Origin: CAIKMD01 sp035552195
GTDB lineage: Bacteria; Pseudomonadota; Alphaproteobacteria; ATCC43930; CGMCC-115725
Assembly (NCBI GenBank): GCA_035552195.1
Contig: DASZLU010000057.1
Location: forward strand, 27,111 to 91,110
Reading direction: 5' to 3'
DNA length: 64,000 nucleotides
This document shows positions 1 through 8,184 of the stretch, piece after piece. Position 1 is the first letter of the stretch; the number at the start of each line of letters is the position of its first letter. The notes below the pieces were generated by a model that saw only the letters and a list, made by a program, of their open reading frames with translations, was not told the DNA's origin and did not search any database. A program made the position numbers and the translations under genes.

Positions 1-377
1 ACAAGCTCACTCTCCAAGCGCTGGCGCTGACCGGCATCCTCGCCGTCTCTGGCCTGCCGGCTTTCGCGGCCGATATCGCGGCCCCCGCCGTGCCGGCGCC
101 GAACGCGTCGGTCTCGACCGACACCAAGGCCAATCTCGGCACTTCGGTCGATAAGACCAAGGGCTCGACTGAGAAGAGCGTCGACAAGAATAAGTCGGCG
201 GCCGAGAAAAAGATCGACAAGCAGTCGAAGGACACCAAGAGCAAGGTGCATCAGCAGACCGCGGCCAAGCCGGTGACGACCCCCGTCGTCCCGTCGGCCA
301 GCACCTCAACCGGTGTCAACGCTCCGGTCGGCAAGACGGGCGTGAACCCCTCGACGAACGCGACCGTCCAGCACTAA
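1..377 (+). CDS. Small secreted Lys/Ser/Thr-rich protein, 5' end missing
   Basis: The reading frame is open from the left edge to TAA at 375-377. The first visible residues form the hydrophobic core of a signal peptide ending in a plausible Ala-X-Ala-type site (PAFAADI), so the true start lies just outside the window. The mature part is about 100 residues, hydrophilic, rich in Lys, Asp, Ser and Thr in its first half and in Thr/Val/Asn/Pro in its second, with no cysteines and no recognisable domain. I infer an exported periplasmic protein of unknown role. A GTG at 90 could be called as a start but would remove the signal peptide, so I reject it. A hairpin terminator follows. Confidence 0.7.
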   Translation, partial: KLTLQALALTGILAVSGLPAFAADIAAPAVPAPNASVSTDTKANLGTSVDKTKGSTEKSVDKNKSAAEKKIDKQSKDTKSKVHQQTAAKPVTTPVVPSASTSTGVNAPVGKTGVNPSTNATVQH

Positions 378-418
378 CCCGGTACCGACGACCCCTTTCC
401 GTACCGAGAAGCGAGGAG

Positions 419-454
419 GCGCAGGGCCAAAAGCCTTGCGCTTCTTTGCGTTTT
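419..454 (+). terminator. Probable Rho-independent terminator
   Basis: A 9-bp stem (419-427 with 433-441, one G-U pair) and a CAAAA loop are followed by a T-rich stretch to 454. It lies 42 bp after the stop of the truncated secreted-protein gene and before the dapF promoter. Confidence 0.55.
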
Positions 455-480
455 GATGACCCTCTGCCAATTTCTTGGGG

Positions 481-509
481 TTGGTCGGCCCGCCCGCGCG
501 CTCTATAAC
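481..509 (+). promoter_or_regulatory. Possible sigma-70 promoter of dapF
   Basis: TTGGTC at 481-486 and TATAAC at 504-509 are separated by 17 bp. The predicted transcription start falls at about 515-518, on or next to the dapF ATG at 518, which has no Shine-Dalgarno sequence. The mRNA may therefore be leaderless or nearly so. This rests on motif spacing only. Confidence 0.4.
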
Positions 510-517
510 TCCTTGCG

Positions 518-1348
518 ATGCGCGCCCTCGATTTCGTCAAAATGCACGGGCTCGGGAATGATTTCGTCATTCTCGACGCGCAGGGCCATGCTCTGACGCT
601 CGACACCAACGCAGCACGCGCGATTTGCGACCGCCATCGCGGCGTCGGCTGCGACCAGATCCTTATCATCGAGCCGCCGAAAAATGCCGGTACCGCCTTC
701 ATGCGCATCCGCAACGCCGACGGCAGCGAAGCCGAGGCTTGCGGCAATGGCGCGCGCTGTATCGCGGCGCTGCTGATGGCGCAGAACAAAACCGATCGCG
801 TGGTGCTGGAGACGCTGGGTGGGCCGATCACCGCCGATCGCGCGGGGATCAACCGCATCGCCGTCGATATGGGCGAGCCGCATCTTGGCTGGCAGGAAAT
901 TCCGCTGGCCAAGGAATGCGACACGCTGCATGTGCCGCTGAGCCTCGGTCCGCTGAACGACCCGGTCGCGACCAGCATGGGCAATCCCCACGCGACGTTC
1001 TTCGTACACGACGTCGGCGCGATCGATATCGCGATGCTGGGCCCGAAATTGGAGCACGATCCGATGTTCCCCGCGCGCGCCAATATCGGCGTCGCGCAGA
1101 TCGCCTCGCCCAAGCGCATTCGCGTCCGCATCTGGGAGCGCGGCGACGGTCTGACCCTCGCGTGCGGCAGCGGCGCTTGCGCCACGCTGGTCGCGGCGGC
1201 GCGCCGCGGCCTGACCGAGCGCCGCGCCGAAATAGTCGCCGATGGCGGCACGCTCGAGATCGAGTGGCGCCCGGACAATCATGTCGTCATGACCGGTGCG
1301 GTCGCGACCAGTTTCCGCGGCACGATCGATCCGAGCCTCTTGGGCTAA
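518..1348 (+). CDS. dapF: Diaminopimelate epimerase DapF
   Basis: The enzyme interconverts LL- and meso-2,6-diaminopimelate in the cytoplasm, supplying meso-DAP for peptidoglycan and lysine. At 276 residues it is of normal length. Both catalytic cysteines of the two-base mechanism are visible: Cys75 in EACGNGARC and Cys216 in ACGSGAC. The start begins with the family's conserved opening (VKMHGLGNDF). It is first in a tight set dapF–mtaB–ftsY, an order common in Alphaproteobacteria, with 4 bp to the next gene. Assignment is secure. Confidence 0.97.
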   Translation: MRALDFVKMHGLGNDFVILDAQGHALTLDTNAARAICDRHRGVGCDQILIIEPPKNAGTAFMRIRNADGSEAEACGNGARCIAALLMAQNKTDRVVLETLGGPITADRAGINRIAVDMGEPHLGWQEIPLAKECDTLHVPLSLGPLNDPVATSMGNPHATFFVHDVGAIDIAMLGPKLEHDPMFPARANIGVAQIASPKRIRVRIWERGDGLTLACGSGACATLVAAARRGLTERRAEIVADGGTLEIEWRPDNHVVMTGAVATSFRGTIDPSLLG

Positions 1349-1352
1349 AGCC

Positions 1353-2591
1353 ATGGCGACGGAAGTTTTGACCTTCGGGTGTCGTCTCAACGCATTTGAA
1401 TCGGAAGTGATTCGCGGCCATGCCGCTGCGGCCGGGCTGACCGACGCCGTCATCGTCAACACCTGCGCCGTCACCAAAGAGGCCGAGCGCCAGGCACGGC
1501 AAGCGATCCGCCGCGCGCGCCGCGATCATCCGGGCGCGCGGCTCATCGTCACCGGCTGCGCCGCGCAGATCGATCCAGCGCGCTACGCCGCGATGGCCGA
1601 GGTCGACCTCGTTCTCGGCAACGACGAGAAGATGAAGGCCGAGAGCTACGCGCCGAGCGAAGCGCGCGTTGCGGTCGGCGACATCATGGCGCTGACCGAG
1701 ACCGCGGCGCATCTCGTCGACGGTTTCGAGGGCCGCGCCCGCGCCTTCATCGAGGTGCAGCAAGGCTGCGATCATCGCTGCACGTTCTGTATCATCCCGT
1801 ACGGCCGCGGCAACAGCCGCTCCGTCCCGGTCGGCGAGATCGTGCGCCAGGCAGAACGTCTCGTCGTCGCCGGTTATCGCGAGCTGGTGCTGACCGGCGT
1901 CGACATCACCAGCTTCGGCGGCGACCTGCCGGGACAGCCCAATCTCGGACAGCTCTGCCGTCGCTTGCTGGTGCTGGTGCCGGGGCTCGAGCGGCTGCGG
2001 CTCTCCTCGCTCGATCCGATCGAGATCGACGACGCGCTATGGCGGCTGATCGCCGAAGAGCCGCGGCTGATGCCGCATCTCCATCTCTCGGTGCAGGCGG
2101 GTGACGATTTGATCTTGAAGCGCATGAAGCGCCGGCATCTGCGCGCCGATGCGCTCGCCGCGTGCCGGCGCGCGCGCGAATTGCGTCCCGACATCGCGCT
2201 CGGCGCCGACATGATCGCGGGCTTCCCCACCGAGGACGAAGCGATGTTCGCGCGCAGCGTCGCGTTCGTCGAGGAAGCGGCGCTCGATTATCTCCACGTC
2301 TTCCCGTTCAGCGCGCGGCCCGGCACGCCGGCGTCGCGCATGCCGCAAGTGCCGGGCAACATCGTCAAAGAGCGCGCCGCGCGGTTGCGCGAAGTGGGCG
2401 CAGCGTCGAACGCGCGGGCATTGGCGCAACGCGTCGGAACGGTCGCGCAGGTGTTGGTCGAGAAGGACGGCTTCGGGCACAGCGAGCATTACGCGCCGGT
2501 TCGGTTCACCGGCGCGGCAGAGATCGGCAGCGTCGCGCCGATGCGTATTGCCGAAGTCGTGCGCGATAGTCTCGTCAGCGTGGTCGCATGA
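1353..2591 (+). CDS. mtaB: tRNA (N6-threonylcarbamoyladenosine(37)-C2)-methylthiotransferase MtaB
   Basis: A radical-SAM methylthiotransferase predicted to turn t6A37 into ms2t6A37 in ANN-decoding tRNAs. Seen in the 412-residue product: the N-terminal UPF0004 domain with Cys10, Cys38 and Cys69 for the auxiliary cluster; the radical-SAM motif C139-x3-C143-x2-C146; and a C-terminal TRAM-like segment. I start at ATG 1353, where the conserved beginning (TFGCRLNAFESE) lies, rather than at upstream codons inside dapF. The stop overlaps the ftsY start (ATGA), implying translational coupling. MtaB is preferred over MiaB because of the TFGC-R-N-xx-E signature. Confidence 0.9.
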   Translation: MATEVLTFGCRLNAFESEVIRGHAAAAGLTDAVIVNTCAVTKEAERQARQAIRRARRDHPGARLIVTGCAAQIDPARYAAMAEVDLVLGNDEKMKAESYAPSEARVAVGDIMALTETAAHLVDGFEGRARAFIEVQQGCDHRCTFCIIPYGRGNSRSVPVGEIVRQAERLVVAGYRELVLTGVDITSFGGDLPGQPNLGQLCRRLLVLVPGLERLRLSSLDPIEIDDALWRLIAEEPRLMPHLHLSVQAGDDLILKRMKRRHLRADALAACRRARELRPDIALGADMIAGFPTEDEAMFARSVAFVEEAALDYLHVFPFSARPGTPASRMPQVPGNIVKERAARLREVGAASNARALAQRVGTVAQVLVEKDGFGHSEHYAPVRFTGAAEIGSVAPMRIAEVVRDSLVSVVA

Positions 2592-3517
2592 GTGATAAGC
2601 CAGGGTTCTTCGGTCGTCTGAAAGCGGGGCTGACGCGGTCGGCGCAGCGCTTGACCGAAGGCATCGCCAGCATCGTCACCAAGAAAAAACTCGACCAGGC
2701 CTCGCTCGACGAGCTGGAAGAATTGTTGATCGGCGCCGATCTCGGCCTCGGCCTCGCACAACAGATAACCGGGAAGCTGAAAAGCACGCGCTTCAATCAA
2801 GAGGTCAGCAGCGACGAGATCCGCTCGACCTTGGCCGATTCGATCGTCACCGCGCTGAAGCCGACCGAGCAGCCGCTGGCGATCGATGATGCGCATAAGC
2901 CCTTCGTGATGCTGGTGATCGGCGTCAACGGCAGCGGCAAAACGACGACCATCGGTAAGCTCGCCAAGCTTTATGCCGATGCCGGCAAGAAAGTCGTGCT
3001 CGCCGCCGGCGACACGTTCCGCGCCGCCGCGGTGGAGCAGTTGAAGGTCTGGGGCGAGCGCGCCCATGCCGAAGTGATCTCGCGCCCGGCCGGCGCCGAT
3101 GCCGCCGGGCTCGCCTTCGATGCCGTCGTCGCCGGCAGGAACAGCGGCGCCGACATCGTCATCATCGACACCGCCGGCCGGCTGCAGAACAAGACCGCGC
3201 TGATGGGCGAGCTCGAGAAGATCATCCGCGTGCTGAAGAAGGCGGAGGCGAGCGCGCCCCATGCCGTGCTGCTGGTGCTCGATGCGACGGTCGGACAGAA
3301 CGCCCATTCGCAGGTGCAGATTTTTCGCGACATGGTCGGCGTCACTGGCCTCGTCATGACCAAGCTCGACGGCACCGCGAAAGGCGGCGTTTTGGTCGCC
3401 CTCGCCGAGCAATACGGGCTGCCGGTGCATTTCATCGGCGTCGGCGAAAGCGCCGAGGATCTTCGTCCCTTCGTCGCCGCCGATTTCGCGCGCAGCCTCG
3501 TCGGCCTCGAAAGCTAG
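2588..3517 (+). CDS. ftsY: Signal recognition particle receptor FtsY
   Basis: A GTPase that docks SRP–ribosome complexes at the inner membrane. The 309-residue protein has an N domain (about 20-95) and an NG GTPase domain: G1 GVNGSGKTT (112-120), the DTFRAAAVEQL insertion-box segment, DTAGR (G3) and TKLDGTAKGG (G4/closing loop). The acidic A domain found in E. coli FtsY is absent, which is usual in Alphaproteobacteria. It overlaps mtaB by 4 bp. Confidence 0.97.
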   Translation: MSDKPGFFGRLKAGLTRSAQRLTEGIASIVTKKKLDQASLDELEELLIGADLGLGLAQQITGKLKSTRFNQEVSSDEIRSTLADSIVTALKPTEQPLAIDDAHKPFVMLVIGVNGSGKTTTIGKLAKLYADAGKKVVLAAGDTFRAAAVEQLKVWGERAHAEVISRPAGADAAGLAFDAVVAGRNSGADIVIIDTAGRLQNKTALMGELEKIIRVLKKAEASAPHAVLLVLDATVGQNAHSQVQIFRDMVGVTGLVMTKLDGTAKGGVLVALAEQYGLPVHFIGVGESAEDLRPFVAADFARSLVGLES

Positions 3518-3521
3518 AAGA

Positions 3522-4901
3522 ATGCGCAGGCTGGTCTTCGCGCTCTTGCTGCTGCTTGCATGGTGTAACAAATCCGTCGCGAGCGAGGTCCTCGTCCTCA
3601 CCGACATTCACTTCAATCCGCTGGCCGATAGCGCGATCGCCGACTCTCTCGCCGCGGCGCCGGCCGAGCAATGGCCCGCGATCCTCGATCGCGGCAACGA
3701 GAAGATGAGCAATTACAGCGAGGACAGCGATTGGAAATTGCTGCGCGCCGCGCTCGACGAATTGCAGGCGCAGAAGAAGCCGGACGTCGTTTTCATCACC
3801 GGCGATTTCCTGGCGCACGATTTCCGCAAGGCGTTCGACCGTAGCGTCGCATCGCACGATGACGCCGCCTATCGCCGCTTCGTCGTCAAAACCATGCGTT
3901 TCCTGGCGCTGGAGCTGCAAAACGCGCTGCCGAAAACGTCGATCCTGCCGGTGCTCGGAAATAACGATTCGGATTGCGGCGATTACGCAATCGCGCCGGG
4001 CGGCGCTTATCTCGCCGACACGGAGGCGATCGCCGCCGGCATGATCGGCCCCACGCTTTTAAAAGGGCAGGCCGGCGAGCGTTTCGCCCAAAGCTGGACC
4101 GCGCTGGGCAATTATGCGATCGACGATCCGGCGCAGCCTGGCTTTCGCGTGATCGGACTCAACGACAATTATTTCTCGACGCATTACCGCAATTCGTGCG
4201 GCGGCGAAGGCGACGGCAATCCGGCCCGCGCGACACTCGCCTGGCTCACCCGCGCATTGGCCGAAGCCGCGACGGCGCATCGCAAGGTTATCCTGCTCTA
4301 TCACATCCCGCCCGGCACGGATGCTTTCGCGACGACGCGCCACAATGCCTGCCCGGTCACGCCGGTGCCGCTGATGGCCGAGCCTTACGCCGGCGAGTTG
4401 CATGCGCTGATGGAGCGCTATCGCGATACGATTGCCGCCAATATCGCGGGGCATCTGCACACCGATGCGTTCCGCATCCTGCGCAGCGGCAACCGCGCCT
4501 TCGGCTTTGTCATGATCGTGCCGGCGATCAGTCCGATCTTCGGGCAGAACCCTTCCTTCCGCCGGTTCACGTTGAACGACAACGGCGCGATCAGCAACGT
4601 AAACACCTATTATCTCGCCAATCTCGGCGATGCCGTTGCCGGCGCAACGCCGCAGTGGCGCGCCGAATCGAGTTTCGAGCGCACCTGGAACCTGTCGCCG
4701 TTCGACACAGCGAACCTCGAGACGCTCTATCATCGCCTCGACCGCTCGGAACCCGCGCAGCGGCGCTGGGTCCAGGCCTATGGCGTGCAGGGACCAGCGA
4801 GCGCTGCCGTGACCTTGCAGAATTTCTCGGTCTATCGCTGCTCGGTCGGCAGCGATCAAAGCGGCGATTTCGCCCGCTGCCTCTGCGGCGGCGAACGCTA
4901 A
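3522..4901 (+). CDS. Secreted metallophosphoesterase, acid sphingomyelinase-like
   Basis: A calcineurin-like phosphoesterase of the acid-sphingomyelinase/endopolyphosphatase type. The 459-residue product starts with a signal peptide (about 1-20, cleavage near SVAS-E). The dinuclear-metal motifs are in order: DIH (28-30), TGDF, GNND, a His in LLYHIPPG, and GHLH. The substrate is unknown; the family acts on phosphodiester or polyphosphate substrates outside the cytoplasm. It lies 4 bp after ftsY but is functionally unrelated, and its stop overlaps the convergent hydrolase gene by 4 bp. Confidence 0.8.
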   Translation: MRRLVFALLLLLAWCNKSVASEVLVLTDIHFNPLADSAIADSLAAAPAEQWPAILDRGNEKMSNYSEDSDWKLLRAALDELQAQKKPDVVFITGDFLAHDFRKAFDRSVASHDDAAYRRFVVKTMRFLALELQNALPKTSILPVLGNNDSDCGDYAIAPGGAYLADTEAIAAGMIGPTLLKGQAGERFAQSWTALGNYAIDDPAQPGFRVIGLNDNYFSTHYRNSCGGEGDGNPARATLAWLTRALAEAATAHRKVILLYHIPPGTDAFATTRHNACPVTPVPLMAEPYAGELHALMERYRDTIAANIAGHLHTDAFRILRSGNRAFGFVMIVPAISPIFGQNPSFRRFTLNDNGAISNVNTYYLANLGDAVAGATPQWRAESSFERTWNLSPFDTANLETLYHRLDRSEPAQRRWVQAYGVQGPASAAVTLQNFSVYRCSVGSDQSGDFARCLCGGER

Positions 4902-5614
4902 AACAGTTCGCGCCGCAAGAAGCCCAAAAGCTTCACCCACGCATCGTCGGCCGGCGCCTGGCGATAGAGCTTGGCGTTGTGGAAATCCTGGAAAGCGTGG
5001 CCAGCGCCGTCATAGCTGTGGAATTCGTGGCGAATGCCCAGCCGGGCGAATTCCTGCGCCAGCAAGGCGACGTGATTGGGCGACGGGTTGCTGTCGTCCT
5101 TGCCGAAAAGCCCCAGCACCGGACAGTGGATATTGCGCGTGAGTTCGAAAGGCGCCGGGGCCGTGCCGCCGCGCGCTTCGAGAATGTTGCCGTGATAGAG
5201 CAAGACCGCCGCAACAAAGCCCGTGTGGTGCACAAGGCCGATGAAGCTGGTACGGCCGCCAAGACAATGGCCGACAGTCGCGATCCGATCCGGTCGGATC
5301 GAGGGCGCCGCCCGTAGCTGTGCGAGGGTCGTCGCCATATCGGCGATCAATTCATCGTCGTCGAGATATCTCATCGATGCGACCGGGTCCTCGCCCGGCG
5401 GCCGGCGGTGATAGAAATTCGGCGCCGCAGCCACAAGCCCGATCTCGGCGAGCCGGATCAGCACATAACGGGTGAAATCGTCGACGCCTTCGCGATGGTG
5501 GCATACCAGCACGGCAGGATGCGGCCCGCTACCCGCCGGCGACGCGATGCTGACCGCCATCGCGCTGCTGCCGACGGTGAGCAAGATCTCGCTGGTCGTA
5601 ATCGGAAGAACCAC
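4898..5614 (-). CDS. Dienelactone hydrolase family protein
   Basis: An alpha/beta hydrolase with a cysteine nucleophile: Cys117 in the elbow GHCLGG, an Asp at 173/174 (FGKDDSNPS), and His206 (DGAGHAF), matching the dienelactone hydrolase triad. At 238 residues it is typical. The predicted reaction is opening of a dienelactone or similar lactone to maleylacetate-type products, but the family is broad. It starts at GTG and lies 10 bp downstream of the TRAP receptor gene on the same strand, so the two are probably co-transcribed from the divergent promoter region near 6.7 kb and may act on the imported compound. Confidence 0.8.
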   Translation of the reverse strand: MVLPITTSEILLTVGSSAMAVSIASPAGSGPHPAVLVCHHREGVDDFTRYVLIRLAEIGLVAAAPNFYHRRPPGEDPVASMRYLDDDELIADMATTLAQLRAAPSIRPDRIATVGHCLGGRTSFIGLVHHTGFVAAVLLYHGNILEARGGTAPAPFELTRNIHCPVLGLFGKDDSNPSPNHVALLAQEFARLGIRHEFHSYDGAGHAFQDFHNAKLYRQAPADDAWVKLLGFLRRELF

Positions 5615-5624
5615 CGCTTCTCTC

Positions 5625-6632
5625 CTATTTCACTTTTGCCGCGGCGAGCAATTGACGATAGGAGGAAAGGATCGCTGCACCGTTCGGCACGCCGTCGACA
5701 TAGCTTGCATCGACGGGATCGAGCTTCTCGCGCCATTGCGTCTCCGTCGCGGACCCCGCCGCCGCGACGGTTTGACCGCCGGCTTTCACACTGTCGCGCA
5801 CGCGCGCCGCATCGCCGTCGAGATAGGCGCCGAAAGCGCGCGAAGCCGCCTCGCCCGAATGATCCTGCAGCAATTTTTGCGCCGCCGTTGGGAGTGCGTC
5901 GAATTTCTTCTTCGCCATGAAGATCATGCCGGTCGAGGTGCCGAGGCGGGTTTCGAGATGATAGCGCGTCACATCGCCAAGGCGGAACGGATCGAACGTC
6001 GTCCACGACGCCACCGCGCCGTCGGCCGTGCCGCGTTGCAGCGCGGTATACATGTCGGTGAGGCCGATCGAGAGCGGCGCGCCGGCGAGCGCCGTCACCG
6101 CGTCGGCCTGGACCTTGCCGAGCGCGATGAGCTTCAGCCCGCGCAGATCGGCGAGCGACGACACCGGGTGCACGAGGTGAATGCCCGATTGCGGAAAGAC
6201 GACCAGCATCAGCGGCACGATATCGGCATATTCCGGCCCCAGCGCGCCCGATTGATAAAGGCGCCAGAACGCGACCGCGCCGCTCTCGCAATCCTCCGAC
6301 ACGAAAGGCAGGCCGGCGATCGCCGAGCGGATGAACTTGCCGCCGATCGCGCCTTGCAGCGCCCAGCCGACCTGAACGACGTCGTCCATGACGCGGCTAT
6401 AGACATTGTCGAGATTGGCGATGGCAAAGCCGTCGCGCGTATCGAGTTGAACGATGCCCTTGCCGGCCACGTTGACGCGATCGGCCCAGGGATGGAACGC
6501 CATCTGTGCGACGCGTGAATCCGGCGGCGCCAAGGTAGCGAAAGTCAGCTTCACTTCATCGGCCCGCGCCACGCCCGCGCCGAGCGCCGAAGCCACTGCG
6601 ATACCCAAGAGCGAGCGCAGGATGAGCGTCAT
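5625..6632 (-). CDS. TRAP transporter solute-binding protein, DctP type
   Basis: A periplasmic receptor of a TRAP carrier. The 335-residue protein has a signal peptide (about 1-24, cleavage at ARA-DEV) and the DctP fold signature: an N-terminal beta-strand LTFATLAPPDS, the central VVFPQSGIHLV and DLRGLKLIAL segments, and the ligand-binding region GLTDMYTALQRGTADGAV. The ATG has a good GGAGG 8 nt upstream. No DctQ/DctM membrane subunit is in the window, so it is an orphan receptor. It is divergent from an aromatic-type enzyme/MarR operon, with two identical-looking operators between, which suggests a carboxylated aromatic ligand. Confidence 0.88.
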   Translation of the reverse strand: MTLILRSLLGIAVASALGAGVARADEVKLTFATLAPPDSRVAQMAFHPWADRVNVAGKGIVQLDTRDGFAIANLDNVYSRVMDDVVQVGWALQGAIGGKFIRSAIAGLPFVSEDCESGAVAFWRLYQSGALGPEYADIVPLMLVVFPQSGIHLVHPVSSLADLRGLKLIALGKVQADAVTALAGAPLSIGLTDMYTALQRGTADGAVASWTTFDPFRLGDVTRYHLETRLGTSTGMIFMAKKKFDALPTAAQKLLQDHSGEAASRAFGAYLDGDAARVRDSVKAGGQTVAAAGSATETQWREKLDPVDASYVDGVPNGAAILSSYRQLLAAAKVK

Positions 6633-6680
6633 GGGGTTTCCTCCATTCGCGGCTCATTGGACTGGGCCGCCGATAATTGC

Positions 6681-6692
6681 TTAACATGTTAA
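6681..6692. promoter_or_regulatory. Putative MarR operator 1
   Basis: A perfect 12-bp palindrome TTAACATGTTAA, preceded by TTGC, 49 bp upstream of the TRAP receptor start. Nearly the same sequence recurs 77 bp away (6757-6770), next to the promoter of the operon that encodes a MarR regulator. MarR proteins bind short AT-rich palindromes of this kind. The binding protein is inferred. Confidence 0.6.
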
Positions 6693-6756
6693 TCGTTTGC
6701 CGGAAAGCGTAAAACGCGGTAGAACCCGCGGGATACGAGCCGCATCCTGATTTTTG

Positions 6757-6770
6757 CTTAAGATGTTAAG
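6757..6770. promoter_or_regulatory. Putative MarR operator 2
   Basis: The sequence CTTAAGATGTTAAG is preceded by TTG and matches operator 1 at all but one of the positions of TTGCTTAASATGTTAA. It lies 31 bp upstream of the ATG at 6801, where a repressor would block the plus-strand operon. Confidence 0.6.
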
Positions 6771-6800
6771 GGCTTGCGCCAAGACGAGGGAGGATCGACG

Positions 6801-7343
6801 ATGGCCAATGAAGGACCGAGCCGCATCCGGGACATTCCGGAAGATCAACTGTCGTCCGCGCAAAAGGCGGCGATCGAGGCTGTGGTGGGCGGCCGCGGCC
6901 GCATTCCCGGCCCCTATCGCATCTGGCTGCACAGCCCGATCATGATGCAGCGGCTGGAACGGCTCGGCACGTTCCTCGTGAACGAATCGTCGCTCACGAA
7001 GCGCGAGCAGGAGCTTGCGATCGTCGCCATCGCAGCGCATTGGCACGGCACTTTCGTTTTCACGGTGCATTCGCGCGTCGCCCGCGAGCTGGGCATCGAG
7101 CAAAGCGCGATCGACGATATCAAAGCCGGGCGCATGCCGACGCTGAGCGATAAGCGTGAAGCGGCGGTAATCGAGATCGCGCTGACATCTGCAGAGCGCG
7201 ATCCGGCAAGCGACGAAGTCTTCGCCCGCGCCATCGCCGCGCTCGGCGAGGAGAGCCTCGCCGATCTGCTCGTCTTCCTCGGCTATTACAGCGCCGTCGC
7301 GATGGCGATGAAGCTGCACCGCGTGCCGGTTCCGCAGCGTTAG
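6801..7343 (+). CDS. Carboxymuconolactone decarboxylase (AhpD-fold) family protein
   Basis: A 180-residue helical protein of the CMD/AhpD superfamily. The family core is visible at about 70-115 (LTKREQELAIVAIAAHW through the following HSRVAREL). The CxxC pair of peroxidase-type members is absent; the corresponding stretch reads HGTFVFTVH, so a thiol-peroxidase role is unlikely and a decarboxylase/lyase-like or non-redox role is favoured. ATG 6801 has AGGGAGGA 7 nt upstream; an upstream in-frame start at 6774 lacks one. It is the first gene of an operon with an amidohydrolase and a MarR regulator. Confidence 0.82.
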   Translation: MANEGPSRIRDIPEDQLSSAQKAAIEAVVGGRGRIPGPYRIWLHSPIMMQRLERLGTFLVNESSLTKREQELAIVAIAAHWHGTFVFTVHSRVARELGIEQSAIDDIKAGRMPTLSDKREAAVIEIALTSAERDPASDEVFARAIAALGEESLADLLVFLGYYSAVAMAMKLHRVPVPQR

Positions 7344-7353
7344 AGGCGACAGC

Positions 7354-8184
7354 ATGATCGTCGACAGCCATGTCCACGTCGTCTCGGGCGATCGCACGCG
7401 TTATCGTGTTTTGCCCGATGCGCCCGATTGGCCGGTGACCGAGATCGAGGGTCTGGTGCGCGACATGGACGCGCTGGGCATCGATCGCGCGCTCTTGGTG
7501 CAGACCTTCTTCACCTACGGTACCGACAATAGCTACATGATCGATTCGGCCGCGCGTTACGCCGGCCGCTTCCAGACCGTCGCCGTCATTGATCAAATGG
7601 CGAAGAATGCGCCCGACGTGCTGACCGATCTGGTGACGAAGCAGGGCGTCGCCGGTCTGCGCTTCATGCCGAAAGGCCAGGCCGAGGGCGTGTTGTGGAA
7701 CCCACAGACCTTTCCGGTGTGGCAGCGCGCCGGCGAGCTGGGCATTCCAATCACCATCGCGGCGGAGTTGCCGCACCTGCCCGGCATGCCGGCGGTGGTC
7801 GAGCGTTTCCCCAACGTGAAGGTCGCATTCGAGCATATGTGGGCGCTGGAGCTCGATCCCCCCGACTTCAAGAGCATTCAGCCGATCTTCGCCCTGGCGA
7901 GATTCCCCAATGCCTATCTGAAGCTCTGCCCCAACAATTCGCATGCGATCCGCGAGGGGAAGACCAGCGCCCGCGCGTTCTTCGGGCCGCTGATCGAGGC
8001 TTTCGGCATCAAGCGCATGATGTTCGGATCGAACTATCCGGCGCATTCCCAACGCTTCGGCAATCTCGCCGCACGGCTGACGATCATGCAGGAGGATTTC
8101 GCCGGCTTCAGCGACGAAGAGCGGCGCTGGTTCTTCAGCGAGACCGCGCTCAGCCTCTGGCCGTCGCTGCGCGCGCAAGCGTGA
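7354..8184 (+). CDS. Amidohydrolase family protein (ACMSD/PDC-hydrolase type)
   Basis: A TIM-barrel metal-dependent hydrolase or decarboxylase of the amidohydrolase-2 family. The 276-residue product starts MIVDSHVHV, with the HxH metal ligands at residues 6 and 8, has a central EHMW segment, and ends with MFGSNYP, the position of the usual catalytic Asp replaced by Asn in GSNYP. Family members hydrolyse 2-pyrone-4,6-dicarboxylate or other lactones, or decarboxylate aromatic acids. The substrate is unknown. It lies 10 bp after the CMD gene, and its stop overlaps the MarR start (TGATG). Confidence 0.8.
   Translation: MIVDSHVHVVSGDRTRYRVLPDAPDWPVTEIEGLVRDMDALGIDRALLVQTFFTYGTDNSYMIDSAARYAGRFQTVAVIDQMAKNAPDVLTDLVTKQGVAGLRFMPKGQAEGVLWNPQTFPVWQRAGELGIPITIAAELPHLPGMPAVVERFPNVKVAFEHMWALELDPPDFKSIQPIFALARFPNAYLKLCPNNSHAIREGKTSARAFFGPLIEAFGIKRMMFGSNYPAHSQRFGNLAARLTIMQEDFAGFSDEERRWFFSETALSLWPSLRAQA

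Noticed and set aside
6681..6692. TTAACATGTTAA considered as a CtrA site
   Set aside because: The TTAA words are 4 bp apart rather than 7, and the near-identical copy at 6757 plus the linked MarR gene fit a MarR operator better.
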